Source: an uncultured Eubacteriales bacterium (lineage in GTDB: Bacteria; Bacillota; Clostridia; Oscillospirales; CAG-272). Taken from it: a DNA stretch of 64,000 nt. Under the pieces are notes generated by a model. That model made no database searches. It saw only the letters and a program-made list of their open reading frames with translations, and was not told where the DNA came from. The position numbers and the translations under genes were made by a program. The stretch is from positions 1 to 64,000 of the forward strand of contig CAKVOU010000002.1 in NCBI GenBank assembly GCA_934796165.1, in the 5' to 3' direction. Below are positions 8,851-16,565 of the stretch, one piece after another; the first letter of the stretch is position 1, and each line of letters begins with the position of its first letter.

Positions 8851-10860
8851 ATGCAGTTTTATAAGATTTGCGGAGAATTGATTGTAAGTGAGACAAATGA
8901 GAACGAGAAAAGAACGCGTAAGGAGATAGCGCACAGAATAGCCGCGAAGACAGCAGAGTTCAATGGTGCGAACAATACAAGATACTGTTTCTTGTCGGAC
9001 CTTGGAGATGAATATGTAACAATGGGCATTATTGCCACACAGAGTATTGACTTGGTTGCTTTTGCTGAAAGCTGTGCAAAGCACATCGGTTTGAATGCAA
9101 AGGTCGAGCTTCCTGATGAGGTTACGTTTGGCAACCTGCAAAACCTTTTGAGCAATGCCGACCGCCAGAGCTATATTGAGGATGACAACGCCATACTCGA
9201 ACGCTTTGGGCTTGACCGCATCAGCGGTAGGCGCGGACGTGGACTTGAATTCGGTGAAAATCTGATCAATTATGCAGCCAAGGAAGATGAACTCTTTGCC
9301 TCGGCAAAAAGGCTCTTTACGAATGAGACTCTCGTACCCGAGCTTGAGCGTATTTATGCCGGCAGCAAATATCTTTACACATCAGGACATCCCGTCCATT
9401 ATATTGTTGAGGCAGACGATCGTGACATTCGGCGCGAGATTTATAAGGTCCTTTTGGATGCTCTGCACGCCAATCTCCGTCTTGAAAATTGCCGTTACTC
9501 CTTCCTCGACTTCCGCCCGGGAGAGAATTATTCCAGAATGACCTACGAGGCTCTTTATAAGATCTCCGAGGGAGGTGCTGTAGTTGTTCGCTATCTTGCG
9601 AGCGATGATTCCGAAGACGATTCCAATGCATCAAGCGAACGTGATGTGATTGAGAATATTTGTGAGATGGCAAAGAGGTATCGCAACAAGGTTTTGACTG
9701 TGCTTTGTTTCCCACGAGAATGCAAAAAGGTGAAGGCTCAGTTTTATGAGAATCTCGGAACGATGGCATTCATTGAGCTTCGTGAGGATTTCATTGACAG
9801 TGCATCCGCGAAGGAATTTCTCGCCTCCCGCGCAAAGGAAAATCACGTAAGAACCGATAAAAAGCTTTTTGCAGATATTAAGGACGATCATTCCTACCTT
9901 GCAACCGAGCTTCAGGGCGTGTTTGACGAGTGGTACAACCAGAAGCTGAAAACGACCGTGTATCCGCAGTATAAGGATGTCGCCGTTGCACGAAAGGAGA
10001 CGATCAAGACAAAGCCTCAGGGCTCAGCATACGATGAGCTCATGGAGATGATTGGACTTTCTGAGGCTAAACAGGTTATCAAAAAGGCACTTAATTACTA
10101 TAAGATGCAGAAGCTTTATGAGAAAAAGGGCGTAAAGCGTAATAATCCTGCAATGCATATGATATTCTCGGGAAATCCCGGCACGGCAAAAACCACCGTA
10201 GCTCGTCTCTTCGCACGAATTATGCGAGAGAACGGACTTCTTTCGCGCGGACATCTCGTTGAGGTTGGGCGCGGAGATCTTGTCGGTAGATATGTTGGCT
10301 GGACAGCGCAGACGGTTCAGGCAAAATTCAAGGAAGCAACAGGCGGCGTATTGTTTATAGACGAGGCGTATTCTCTCGTTGATGACCGAGATGGCTCTTA
10401 CGGCGACGAGGCAATCAACACCATCGTTCAGGAGATGGAAAACCACCGCGCTGACGTTGTTGTTATTTTTGCGGGCTACCCCGACAAGATGGAGGGCTTC
10501 CTCGCTAAGAACCCCGGTCTTCGTTCTCGTATTGCCTTTCACGTTCCGTTTGCCGATTACACCTGTGAGGAGCTTTGTCAGATCGCTGATATGATCAGCA
10601 GAAAGAACGGAATGAAGATCGACAAGGACGCTTATGACAAGCTAACAAAGGCATTTGATATTGCCAAAGCCAAAGAGGATTTCGGAAACGGCAGATACGT
10701 TCGCAACGTATTTGAGCAGGCAAAGATGAATCAGGCGTCTCGCCTTCTCGAAAAGGACTTCGAGACCATAACCACAGATGAGATCACAACAATTACTGCG
10801 GATGACATCGTCATTTCCGAAACCACAAAGCCTCAAAAAAGACGTATCGGATTCTGTTAA
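8851..10860 (+). CDS. CbbX/SpoVK-type AAA+ ATPase with novel N-terminal half
   Basis: The 669-residue protein carries a C-terminal AAA+ module of the CbbX/SpoVK class: 'GLSEAKQVIKKAL' near 405, Walker A 'SGNPGTAKTT' near 437, 'GRGDLVGRYVG' pore region, Walker B 'GGVLFIDEAYSL' near 500, 'IFAGYPDKM' sensor and 'NPGLRSRI' arginine-finger box. The first 390 residues are not recognised; they may hold substrate-binding or NTPase-like modules. Members of this class remodel protein complexes. It has its own promoter (P1) and an SD GGGAGGA. Next in line, on a separate but similarly controlled promoter, is an FtsH-like protease gene. This suggests an unfoldase that works with the locus proteases, which is inference. 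Confidence 0.85.
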   Translation: MQFYKICGELIVSETNENEKRTRKEIAHRIAAKTAEFNGANNTRYCFLSDLGDEYVTMGIIATQSIDLVAFAESCAKHIGLNAKVELPDEVTFGNLQNLLSNADRQSYIEDDNAILERFGLDRISGRRGRGLEFGENLINYAAKEDELFASAKRLFTNETLVPELERIYAGSKYLYTSGHPVHYIVEADDRDIRREIYKVLLDALHANLRLENCRYSFLDFRPGENYSRMTYEALYKISEGGAVVVRYLASDDSEDDSNASSERDVIENICEMAKRYRNKVLTVLCFPRECKKVKAQFYENLGTMAFIELREDFIDSASAKEFLASRAKENHVRTDKKLFADIKDDHSYLATELQGVFDEWYNQKLKTTVYPQYKDVAVARKETIKTKPQGSAYDELMEMIGLSEAKQVIKKALNYYKMQKLYEKKGVKRNNPAMHMIFSGNPGTAKTTVARLFARIMRENGLLSRGHLVEVGRGDLVGRYVGWTAQTVQAKFKEATGGVLFIDEAYSLVDDRDGSYGDEAINTIVQEMENHRADVVVIFAGYPDKMEGFLAKNPGLRSRIAFHVPFADYTCEELCQIADMISRKNGMKIDKDAYDKLTKAFDIAKAKEDFGNGRYVRNVFEQAKMNQASRLLEKDFETITTDEITTITADDIVISETTKPQKRRIGFC

Positions 10861-10893
10861 GTACGCAATTCAGTACATTACAAATGATATAAT
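10859..10893 (+). promoter_or_regulatory. Promoter with shared dyad (P2)
   Basis: AAGTAC (10859-10864), eight bases, GTACAT (10873-10878), nine bases, TATAAT (10888-10893). The dyad overlaps the stop codon of the upstream gene. The sequence from ACAT through TATAAT to TCTCG is nearly the same as in P1 (8783-8817). It serves the gene beginning at 10928. Confidence 0.75.
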
Positions 10894-10927
10894 TATCTCG
10901 TAATAAAAAAGGAATGAGGAAATTGAT

Positions 10928-12241
10928 ATGAAAGCAATGGATAAAATCATCGGATACTCGAGCATTAAGCGTGAACTGGGGCAGATCAGCGACACTCTCA
11001 AAAATCGCGAAGCATACGACAAGCTTGGCGTGTTTTCGCCTCGCGGGCTCCTTCTTTACGGCGAACCCGGTGTTGGTAAATCTCTGATGGCAGCCGCTAT
11101 TATCGAAGAAAGCGGAAGACCGGCATACATTTGTCGCAAAGATAAGCCTAATGGGGATTTTGTAAAGTACATCAAGGAAACCTTTGATAAGGCTGCAGAA
11201 AATGCTCCCTCCATCGTATTTCTCGATGATATGGATAAATTCACAAACGGCGATGAAAGACATCCCGATGCAGAGGAATACGTTACGGTACAGTCTTGTA
11301 TTGACGAGGTGCGAGGAAAAGAGGTTTTCGTTCTTGCAACGGTAAATAATATCCGCAATCTCCCGAGATCCCTCCGTAGAGCCGGCAGATTTGACCGCAC
11401 CATCGAGGTCGAAGCCCCCCGTGGAAGAGATGCCGAAGCAATTATTGCTCATTATCTTGGAAGTAAAAAGTTCGTTGAGGGCGTTGATGCCAAAACGATT
11501 GCAAGAATTATGGACGGACGCTCTTGCGCAGAGCTTGAGTCGGTAATTAATGAGGCAGGACTTTACGCGGGTTACGAACGTGCCGAGTATATCACTATGG
11601 ATCACTTTATGGAAGCGTGCATGAGAACAATCTTTGATGTTGCCGCAAAGTCTCCGGATGATGAAGACGATGAAGATTATTACTCCGCACTGTCTGATTC
11701 GAACAATACGATTTCCCAGATCGTATATCACGAGGCAGGGCACGCTGTTGTTTCCGAGGTTCTTTGCCCCGAAAGCGTAACACTGGTTTGTGCATATTCG
11801 AGAGGCGGTGCGAACGGTGGATTCACGGATTATTATAATGATCGCAGCACAACTCCTTTGTATTGGAATAAGACCCGAATTGTCAGTTCTCTTGGAGGTA
11901 TGGCGGCAATTGAGCAGACCTTCGGCATTTTTGATGCCGGAAACAGCAGAGATCTTGATCAGGCGTTTGACGGAGTTAAGGACTTGGTTGTAAACAATTG
12001 TGTTTGCGGATTCCATCTCCACAAAAACATGTACAAGGATTCCCAGCATCTTTGGTCTGCGCAGGAGCAGGCGGTTTCTGCAGAGGTTGAAAAGTATTAC
12101 AGAAAAGCAAAGGAAATTCTGTCGTGTAATAAGGAGTTCTTTGATAAGCTTGCTGCGGCTCTGGCTAAAAAAGGATTTCTTGCAATGGCAGAGATCAAAG
12201 AGATCAAGGAGAGTTGTAAGATTACACCTATCGCTTTGTGA
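10928..12241 (+). CDS. Soluble FtsH-like AAA+ / M41 metalloprotease
   Basis: The 437-residue protein opens directly with an AAA+ domain: 'GYSSIKRELGQISDTLKN' near 9, Walker A 'GEPGVGKSL' near 44, Walker B 'SIVFLDDMDKF' near 94, 'ATVNNIRNLPRSLRRAGRFDR' (second region of homology) near 137-157. An M41 peptidase domain follows with 'HEAGHAV' near 267 and a later 'NSRDLDQA' that supplies a likely third zinc ligand. FtsH itself is about 600 residues with two N-terminal membrane helices; none is seen here, so this is a cytoplasmic, shortened version. SD GAGGAA precedes the ATG. It precedes an SMC/RecF-like and a ClpP-like gene on the same strand. Confidence 0.85.
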   Translation: MKAMDKIIGYSSIKRELGQISDTLKNREAYDKLGVFSPRGLLLYGEPGVGKSLMAAAIIEESGRPAYICRKDKPNGDFVKYIKETFDKAAENAPSIVFLDDMDKFTNGDERHPDAEEYVTVQSCIDEVRGKEVFVLATVNNIRNLPRSLRRAGRFDRTIEVEAPRGRDAEAIIAHYLGSKKFVEGVDAKTIARIMDGRSCAELESVINEAGLYAGYERAEYITMDHFMEACMRTIFDVAAKSPDDEDDEDYYSALSDSNNTISQIVYHEAGHAVVSEVLCPESVTLVCAYSRGGANGGFTDYYNDRSTTPLYWNKTRIVSSLGGMAAIEQTFGIFDAGNSRDLDQAFDGVKDLVVNNCVCGFHLHKNMYKDSQHLWSAQEQAVSAEVEKYYRKAKEILSCNKEFFDKLAAALAKKGFLAMAEIKEIKESCKITPIAL

Positions 12242-12265
12242 CAGGTATAATCTCAAAGCTTCGCT

Positions 12266-13084
12266 ATGATCTTAAAGCGAATTACTATTCAAAATTTAGG
12301 TGCGATCGATGCCTTCGAATGCGATTTTAAAAATGATCTAAACATCGTCAAAAACCGCTATGACGACGAGATATCCGGTGCAATACAATTTGTTCTGAAT
12401 CATCGTGCTTTTTCCTTGCCCCAACGCTGGGTAAGGAGAAGCACCAAAATTGAATCGCTTGTTTGCATATTGGGTACGGAGTATCAATTGATCTCAAAAC
12501 CAAATCTGAAACAAAACGAGCTATGTTTGCGCGCCTATGATGTGGATGGTCATGAAAAAACACGAGAATATCTGTATTTAACCTCCCACTGCGCCGAGCA
12601 GGATCTATGCGATGTGTTTGATAAGGATGTCCAAAAAATGTTTTTTAAACCGATACAATATTTAGACGAGGATCGTTATTACTCTCCTAGTGATTTATCC
12701 AAATGCACCGATCGATTATCCGAAACAAAAGCTTTTCGATCCTATCTAAAAACATTTATCAAGGATTTCAAGTCTGAAATAATACGTGATGGAAAACGAT
12801 ATGAGTTGTATTTGAAAAAAGATGGCAAGTACGCTGTGCGATATAAAGGCGATAATGATATGCCTGTCTTTTTGAGCGAGTCGGAGCAAACGCTTTTTCG
12901 ATATTTATGTTTTTTAAGAACCGCAGAGTTTTGGCAGGGCTTCGAGGAGCTTCGCAATCTACATGCACTAAAAAAGCCATTATTGGTAAAAGATTTTTTA
13001 AGTCGTCTCGACGAGTCAATTAATATTGAAAATCTGCTCCAAAGGACAACGGAGCTGGAACGGCAAGTCATAATACTAAACTAA
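12266..13084 (+). CDS. SMC/RecF-like protein without a P-loop
   Basis: The 272-residue protein begins like an ABC/SMC ATPase ('MILKRITIQNLGAIDAFECDF'-type start), but the expected Walker A position reads 'NIVKNRYDDEISGAIQF', with no GxxGxGKS. Near residue 210, 'FLSESEQTLFRYLCFLRTAEFW' resembles the ABC signature helix, and 'KPLLVKDFLSRLDESINI' near 240 sits where a Walker B and D-loop would be. It therefore looks like an ABC-ATPase fold that has lost nucleotide binding and perhaps serves as a scaffold or adaptor. It follows the FtsH-like gene by 24 bp without a clear SD and precedes the ClpP-like gene by 23 bp. Assignment rests on weak motifs, so alternatives remain open. Confidence 0.6.
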   Translation: MILKRITIQNLGAIDAFECDFKNDLNIVKNRYDDEISGAIQFVLNHRAFSLPQRWVRRSTKIESLVCILGTEYQLISKPNLKQNELCLRAYDVDGHEKTREYLYLTSHCAEQDLCDVFDKDVQKMFFKPIQYLDEDRYYSPSDLSKCTDRLSETKAFRSYLKTFIKDFKSEIIRDGKRYELYLKKDGKYAVRYKGDNDMPVFLSESEQTLFRYLCFLRTAEFWQGFEELRNLHALKKPLLVKDFLSRLDESINIENLLQRTTELERQVIILN

Positions 13085-13107
13085 TACTTAGAAAAGGAAG
13101 TATAAAA

Positions 13108-13665
13108 ATGAGTGAAATAGGATACCCCGAACATAAAAAAAGAGAAATTTTTATTAGTGACCGCATTTCGCAAGGATCTGTTAGGGACGTAATCAAAGAT
13201 ATATTTGATATTAATGCTGATGACGATCAAAAGGAAAAAATTTATAAAGACTGGGAAAGAACTCCGATCAAGTTGTTTATAAACTCTTATGGCGGCAGTG
13301 TGTATGACGGACTTGCACTTGTAGATGTGATCAAACGAAGTCGCACCCCCGTACATACGATTTGTATAGGCTCTTGTATGAGTATGGCATTGTGGATCTG
13401 GCTCGCCGGCGAGAAACGTTTGGTTGGAGAACTGTCAACGCTTATGTTCCATGACTTATCTGTATTTGCCATTGATACTACCGAAGGAATCAAGCAAGAG
13501 TTGATTGAAATGCTGCGTCTGCAAAATCTTCTTGTTACCGAGATCTTATTGAAATCTATCGTAAAGGAAGAAACGTTACAAGATTACATCACGCGAAAGG
13601 CAGAGTGGTATATTCCGGCAGACGAAGCGATCAAGCTGAAATTGGCAGACGGCTATTACAAATAA
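13108..13665 (+). CDS. ClpP-like serine protease
   Basis: The 185-residue protein matches the S14 fold: 'LFINSYGGSVYDGLALVDVI' near 54 (oxyanion strand), 'GSCMSMALWIWLAG' near 90 with the presumed catalytic Ser, and 'LMFHDLS' near 113 with the His. The usual catalytic Asp region ('RDxxxxAxEA' in ClpP) reads 'KAEWYIPADEA', so Glu may replace Asp or the triad may differ. There is no signal peptide. An SD AAAGGAAG stands before the ATG. Chromosomal ClpP is normally paired with ClpX/ClpC; here the nearby ATPases are CbbX-like and FtsH-like, which may be the unusual partners. Confidence 0.82.
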   Translation: MSEIGYPEHKKREIFISDRISQGSVRDVIKDIFDINADDDQKEKIYKDWERTPIKLFINSYGGSVYDGLALVDVIKRSRTPVHTICIGSCMSMALWIWLAGEKRLVGELSTLMFHDLSVFAIDTTEGIKQELIEMLRLQNLLVTEILLKSIVKEETLQDYITRKAEWYIPADEAIKLKLADGYYK

Positions 13666-13679
13666 AGGAGGTACGCGTC

Positions 13680-14069
13680 GTGGGATACTTTTCGGAATTA
13701 GATTTGACAAGAAAAACGGAATATGTAGACAGAAGCTATCACGGATTCGACGAGCAATTATTATGGCGATATGAGGATTTGAAGGACAGATACCGTGAAT
13801 TATTGGATATGGATGCCCCCATCTCCGGTGATGACTATTTTACCACAGATGATTGCCGTTACGCTCCCGTTCAATGCTTTGAAACAATTTATGACATTTG
13901 GCACGCAATGGAGATTGCAAAAGAAGACCTTGAAGAAAAATGCAATATCATTGTGCGCGAGGATGGCATTATCGAAAATAAGGATAATGAAGAAGAGAAT
14001 CCCAACCAGATTACTGTGTTTGAAATCGTATTGCTACCAACATGGATTCAAACAGCCGTTGCGGCGTAA
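13680..14069 (+). CDS. Hypothetical acidic protein, 129 aa
   Basis: I do not recognise this family. The GTG at 13680 is chosen because AAAGGAGG lies at 13664-13671 with 8-bp spacing; the longer frame from 13605 overlaps the ClpP-like gene and has no SD. The product starts 'MGYFSELDLTRKTEYVDRSY', is rich in Asp/Glu/Tyr, and ends with a short hydrophobic stretch 'ITVFEIVLLPTWIQTAVAA'. There is no signal peptide. It lies 14 bp after the ClpP-like gene and is presumably cotranscribed, which makes it a candidate adaptor or substrate. Confidence 0.65.
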   Translation: MGYFSELDLTRKTEYVDRSYHGFDEQLLWRYEDLKDRYRELLDMDAPISGDDYFTTDDCRYAPVQCFETIYDIWHAMEIAKEDLEEKCNIIVREDGIIENKDNEEENPNQITVFEIVLLPTWIQTAVAA

Positions 14070-14090
14070 AAAGTATAAAAGGAGAAGCAC

Positions 14091-14171
14091 ATGATACAAT
14101 ACCCAAGATGCTGGATTTATGATTGTCGGCAGAGGGGATATTCTGACGTCTCTTTTGCTTCAATAAAATAG
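14091..14171 (+). CDS. Possible 26-residue peptide
   Basis: ATG at 14091 follows AAAAGGAGAAG at good spacing, 21 bp after the 129-residue gene. The frame reads 'MIQYPRCWIYDCRQRGYSDV...' and ends in TAG at 14169-14171, immediately before a terminator. It could be a small operon-end protein or the decayed start of a longer gene. Only the SD and position support it. Confidence 0.4.
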   Translation: MIQYPRCWIYDCRQRGYSDVSFASIK

Positions 14172-14175
14172 TTGC

Positions 14176-14198
14176 GCCCTCCGCATCCAGCGGAGGGC
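14176..14198. terminator. Bidirectional terminator between convergent operons
   Basis: GCCCTCCGC and GCGGAGGGC form a perfect 9-bp stem with a 5-base loop, flanked by T-rich sequence on the plus side and A-rich (TAAAATAG) sequence on the other. It separates the plus-strand protease operon from the minus-strand operon ending at 14207. Confidence 0.75.
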
Positions 14199-14206
14199 TT
14201 ATCTAT

Positions 14207-15463
14207 TTATACACTTATCCTTGCCACCTTACCCCAAGGCGGATCTACTTTTTCATTGTTGAGCAACCACAACACCGGAATTCCCATTGCAAGCTTTTCT
14301 TGCGGAAAAGGGGCATAACCGTCTGTCAGAATAATAATGCTGGCAGGCGGCTTTTCCATATGCTGCTGTACGTACTCAAATATGATCTGAAAATCTGTAC
14401 CACCGCCTCCCGCGGGGCGAATGATACGGAATTCTTCCTCGTTTTCAAAAAGCTTTGGTTCAATGATGGCGGCATCGAAGAATCCGAGCCAACCCTTTAG
14501 CTTTCCGTCAAACTGGTCGATCGCGCCCTTGATTTCCGAATAAGCGGCTGTAATCATCTTGTCCGACATAGAGGCGGAAGTATCTATCATAAAAAGAATA
14601 TCTTCTACGCGATCCTCTTTTCCATTGAAATCAGGCAGAAAAAACGGGCTTTCGTCAAACCGTCTGTCGGGGGGCTCAAACGAATAGTCTACCACTTCCT
14701 CTTGAATGAAGTCGTTGAGGATCGTTCTCCAATCGGTTTGAGGCTTCGTCAATTCTTCTAATATTCGCTTTGCAAACAGTGGGAGCAGTCCGCGTGTGTT
14801 GGACGGATCTCTTACCGCAATCGCCTCGGCGGCATCTTCAAATCTTTTGACCCATACGTCACGAAGCGTTGCGTCCTCCTCGTACATTCCCCAGCGCGAA
14901 TGATCGTCCCATCTGCCTTTGTGATTGGATCCTTGCGTGGCTTGCTCCTTTTTAGCGCGCCCCAATGCCGATCCACCGTCCAATACACTCTTCGGCTGCT
15001 TGTTTGTATTTTGAGGAAGCATAGCGTAAACTTGTTCCGCGGTATATTCATAACCCTCTTTTCCGTCGGGAGCTGTGTGCATGGACTCACCGTAGTTACT
15101 AAGAGTTATGCTTGCGGCGTTCATATTGTTCTCCAATAGTATGTTGGAGTTCACCACGATGTCGCAGGCAATATTAAAATTCTCAGCATCTTTGTCATCT
15201 CCGCGCAAGCAATGTTGAAGAACCACGTGCATGATCTCGTGCATCATAACAAAATCAAGCTCAGTGTCGGAAAGCTGCTCCAAAAAATTCGTGCCAAAGG
15301 TAATTCGCACGCCGTCCGTGCAAGCGGTTTCCACTTCTTCATCGATCGAATATATCATATGCATCAGAAGCAATCCAAAGAAACCGTGGTTACAAAGAAT
15401 TCGCATACGGGAAAGCAACAGCCTTTTTATGTATCCTTGGATCTTTTCGTTAGACAGAGCCAT
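14207..15463 (-). CDS. DUF2201 metallopeptidase-VWA protein
   Basis: The 418-residue protein has an N-terminal peptidase-like domain with 'MMHEIMHVVLQH' near residue 72 (HExxH zinc motif). The C-terminal domain is VWA-like with the MIDAS motif 'MIDTSASMS' near 294, then 'GGGGTDF' and 'ILTDGYAPFP'. This is the DUF2201 pair of domains, usually encoded beside a MoxR ATPase. Its start overlaps the end of the MoxR gene by 14 bp, matching that rule. MoxR-VWA pairs act like a chaperone or remodeller, with the VWA partner binding targets through a metal ion. It is the last gene of a minus-strand operon. Confidence 0.88.
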   Translation of the reverse strand: MALSNEKIQGYIKRLLLSRMRILCNHGFFGLLLMHMIYSIDEEVETACTDGVRITFGTNFLEQLSDTELDFVMMHEIMHVVLQHCLRGDDKDAENFNIACDIVVNSNILLENNMNAASITLSNYGESMHTAPDGKEGYEYTAEQVYAMLPQNTNKQPKSVLDGGSALGRAKKEQATQGSNHKGRWDDHSRWGMYEEDATLRDVWVKRFEDAAEAIAVRDPSNTRGLLPLFAKRILEELTKPQTDWRTILNDFIQEEVVDYSFEPPDRRFDESPFFLPDFNGKEDRVEDILFMIDTSASMSDKMITAAYSEIKGAIDQFDGKLKGWLGFFDAAIIEPKLFENEEEFRIIRPAGGGGTDFQIIFEYVQQHMEKPPASIIILTDGYAPFPQEKLAMGIPVLWLLNNEKVDPPWGKVARISV

Positions 15464-16565
15464 TGATCAACCGTCCTTTCGATCGTAACCATATAGCAAA
15501 TTCGGGAATAGACATAAGCTTTTCTTTATAATTTTTTTCAATGTACATATAATCTTTAAGCAAAATGGCAGAAAAATCAGGAGGCATCTTGTTTGCATAA
15601 GAAATGGAATTGGCGATCCGATGCATTTCATTTTTGTGTTCGCACGCATAGGCTACCATAGAAGACGTCAGAGCGTACATCGCATCTGTATTCGATGGGA
15701 GCGGGGGCATCTTTCCGTCAAAAATATCCTTGATATCGGGAAGTTGGTGATACACCTGTGCCCAAGTGCGAAATTCAACCGCAACGCCACAGCCCACAAG
15801 ACCAGCTATCAAAGAGTACATTTTATCAACATCACCGTTGACGTGATTGAGGAGCTTGCTGACCATTTCCCACGAACGCGGCGTGGCAAACGCGAGATCA
15901 TCCGATGATGAATCAAATCCCATCAGATAATTCCTGCGGAAAGACAAAAATCCGATTACCTTGTCATTGATGCCGCTACGAATTGCCCATTCCTTCCAGG
16001 AATTAAAATTGCCTTCAACTTCAATATGCATAACACGGTTTGCCAGAGCCTTGGGCATCTTGAATGCAACCGATTTATCGGTTGTCCGGTTTCCCGCGGC
16101 GATTACGATACAGTTGCCGGGGAGCTTATGCTCCCCGATGACTCGATCGAGTGTGATCTGATATGCCGCGGCTTGTACCGATTGGGGCGCAGCCGAGATT
16201 TCATCAAGAAACAGAATGTTGATCACCTCATTTGAACCGTCCATCTGAAAGATCTGTGGCTTTAACCATACGGCAAGTGTCTTATCGGCATTTGATGTGG
16301 GAATTCCTCTGAGGTCTATGGGGTTAAACAGAAGCAATCTGACGTCCGTGATCGATATCTTTTTATTCGTGTTTTCTTCTATTGCTTTCGCCAATTGCCG
16401 TATTGCCTGAGATTTACCAACACCGGGCGCTCCCCAAAGCATAACGGATGGAACGGTATTGAGAGGAAGTCCCTGGTTGATTACCGTAGAATATACCTCG
16501 GAAAGACCCTCCACGATCTTTCCTACGTTCATTGACGGAATATTTGTTAATTTGATTTCGCTCAT
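15450..16565 (-). CDS. MoxR-family AAA+ ATPase
   Basis: The 371-residue protein has Walker A 'GAPGVGKSQAIRQLA' near residue 46, Walker B 'INILFLDEISAAPQS' near 118, sensor 1 'VIAAGNRTTD' near 155 and 'MPKALANRVMHIEVEG' as the arginine-finger region, which fits MoxR/RavA-type ATPases. The start overlaps the helicase stop by 4 bp and the end overlaps the VWA gene, so the three are translationally linked. A role in remodelling a target recognised by the VWA partner is known for the family; the target here is unknown. Confidence 0.88.
   Translation of the reverse strand: MSEIKLTNIPSMNVGKIVEGLSEVYSTVINQGLPLNTVPSVMLWGAPGVGKSQAIRQLAKAIEENTNKKISITDVRLLLFNPIDLRGIPTSNADKTLAVWLKPQIFQMDGSNEVINILFLDEISAAPQSVQAAAYQITLDRVIGEHKLPGNCIVIAAGNRTTDKSVAFKMPKALANRVMHIEVEGNFNSWKEWAIRSGINDKVIGFLSFRRNYLMGFDSSSDDLAFATPRSWEMVSKLLNHVNGDVDKMYSLIAGLVGCGVAVEFRTWAQVYHQLPDIKDIFDGKMPPLPSNTDAMYALTSSMVAYACEHKNEMHRIANSISYANKMPPDFSAILLKDYMYIEKNYKEKLMSIPEFAIWLRSKGRLINGSV

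Noticed and set aside
10811..12256. 481-codon minus-strand frame opposite the FtsH-like gene
   Set aside because: It is a shadow frame of a clear AAA+-M41 gene, with Cys/Arg-rich sequence, no SD and no family motif.
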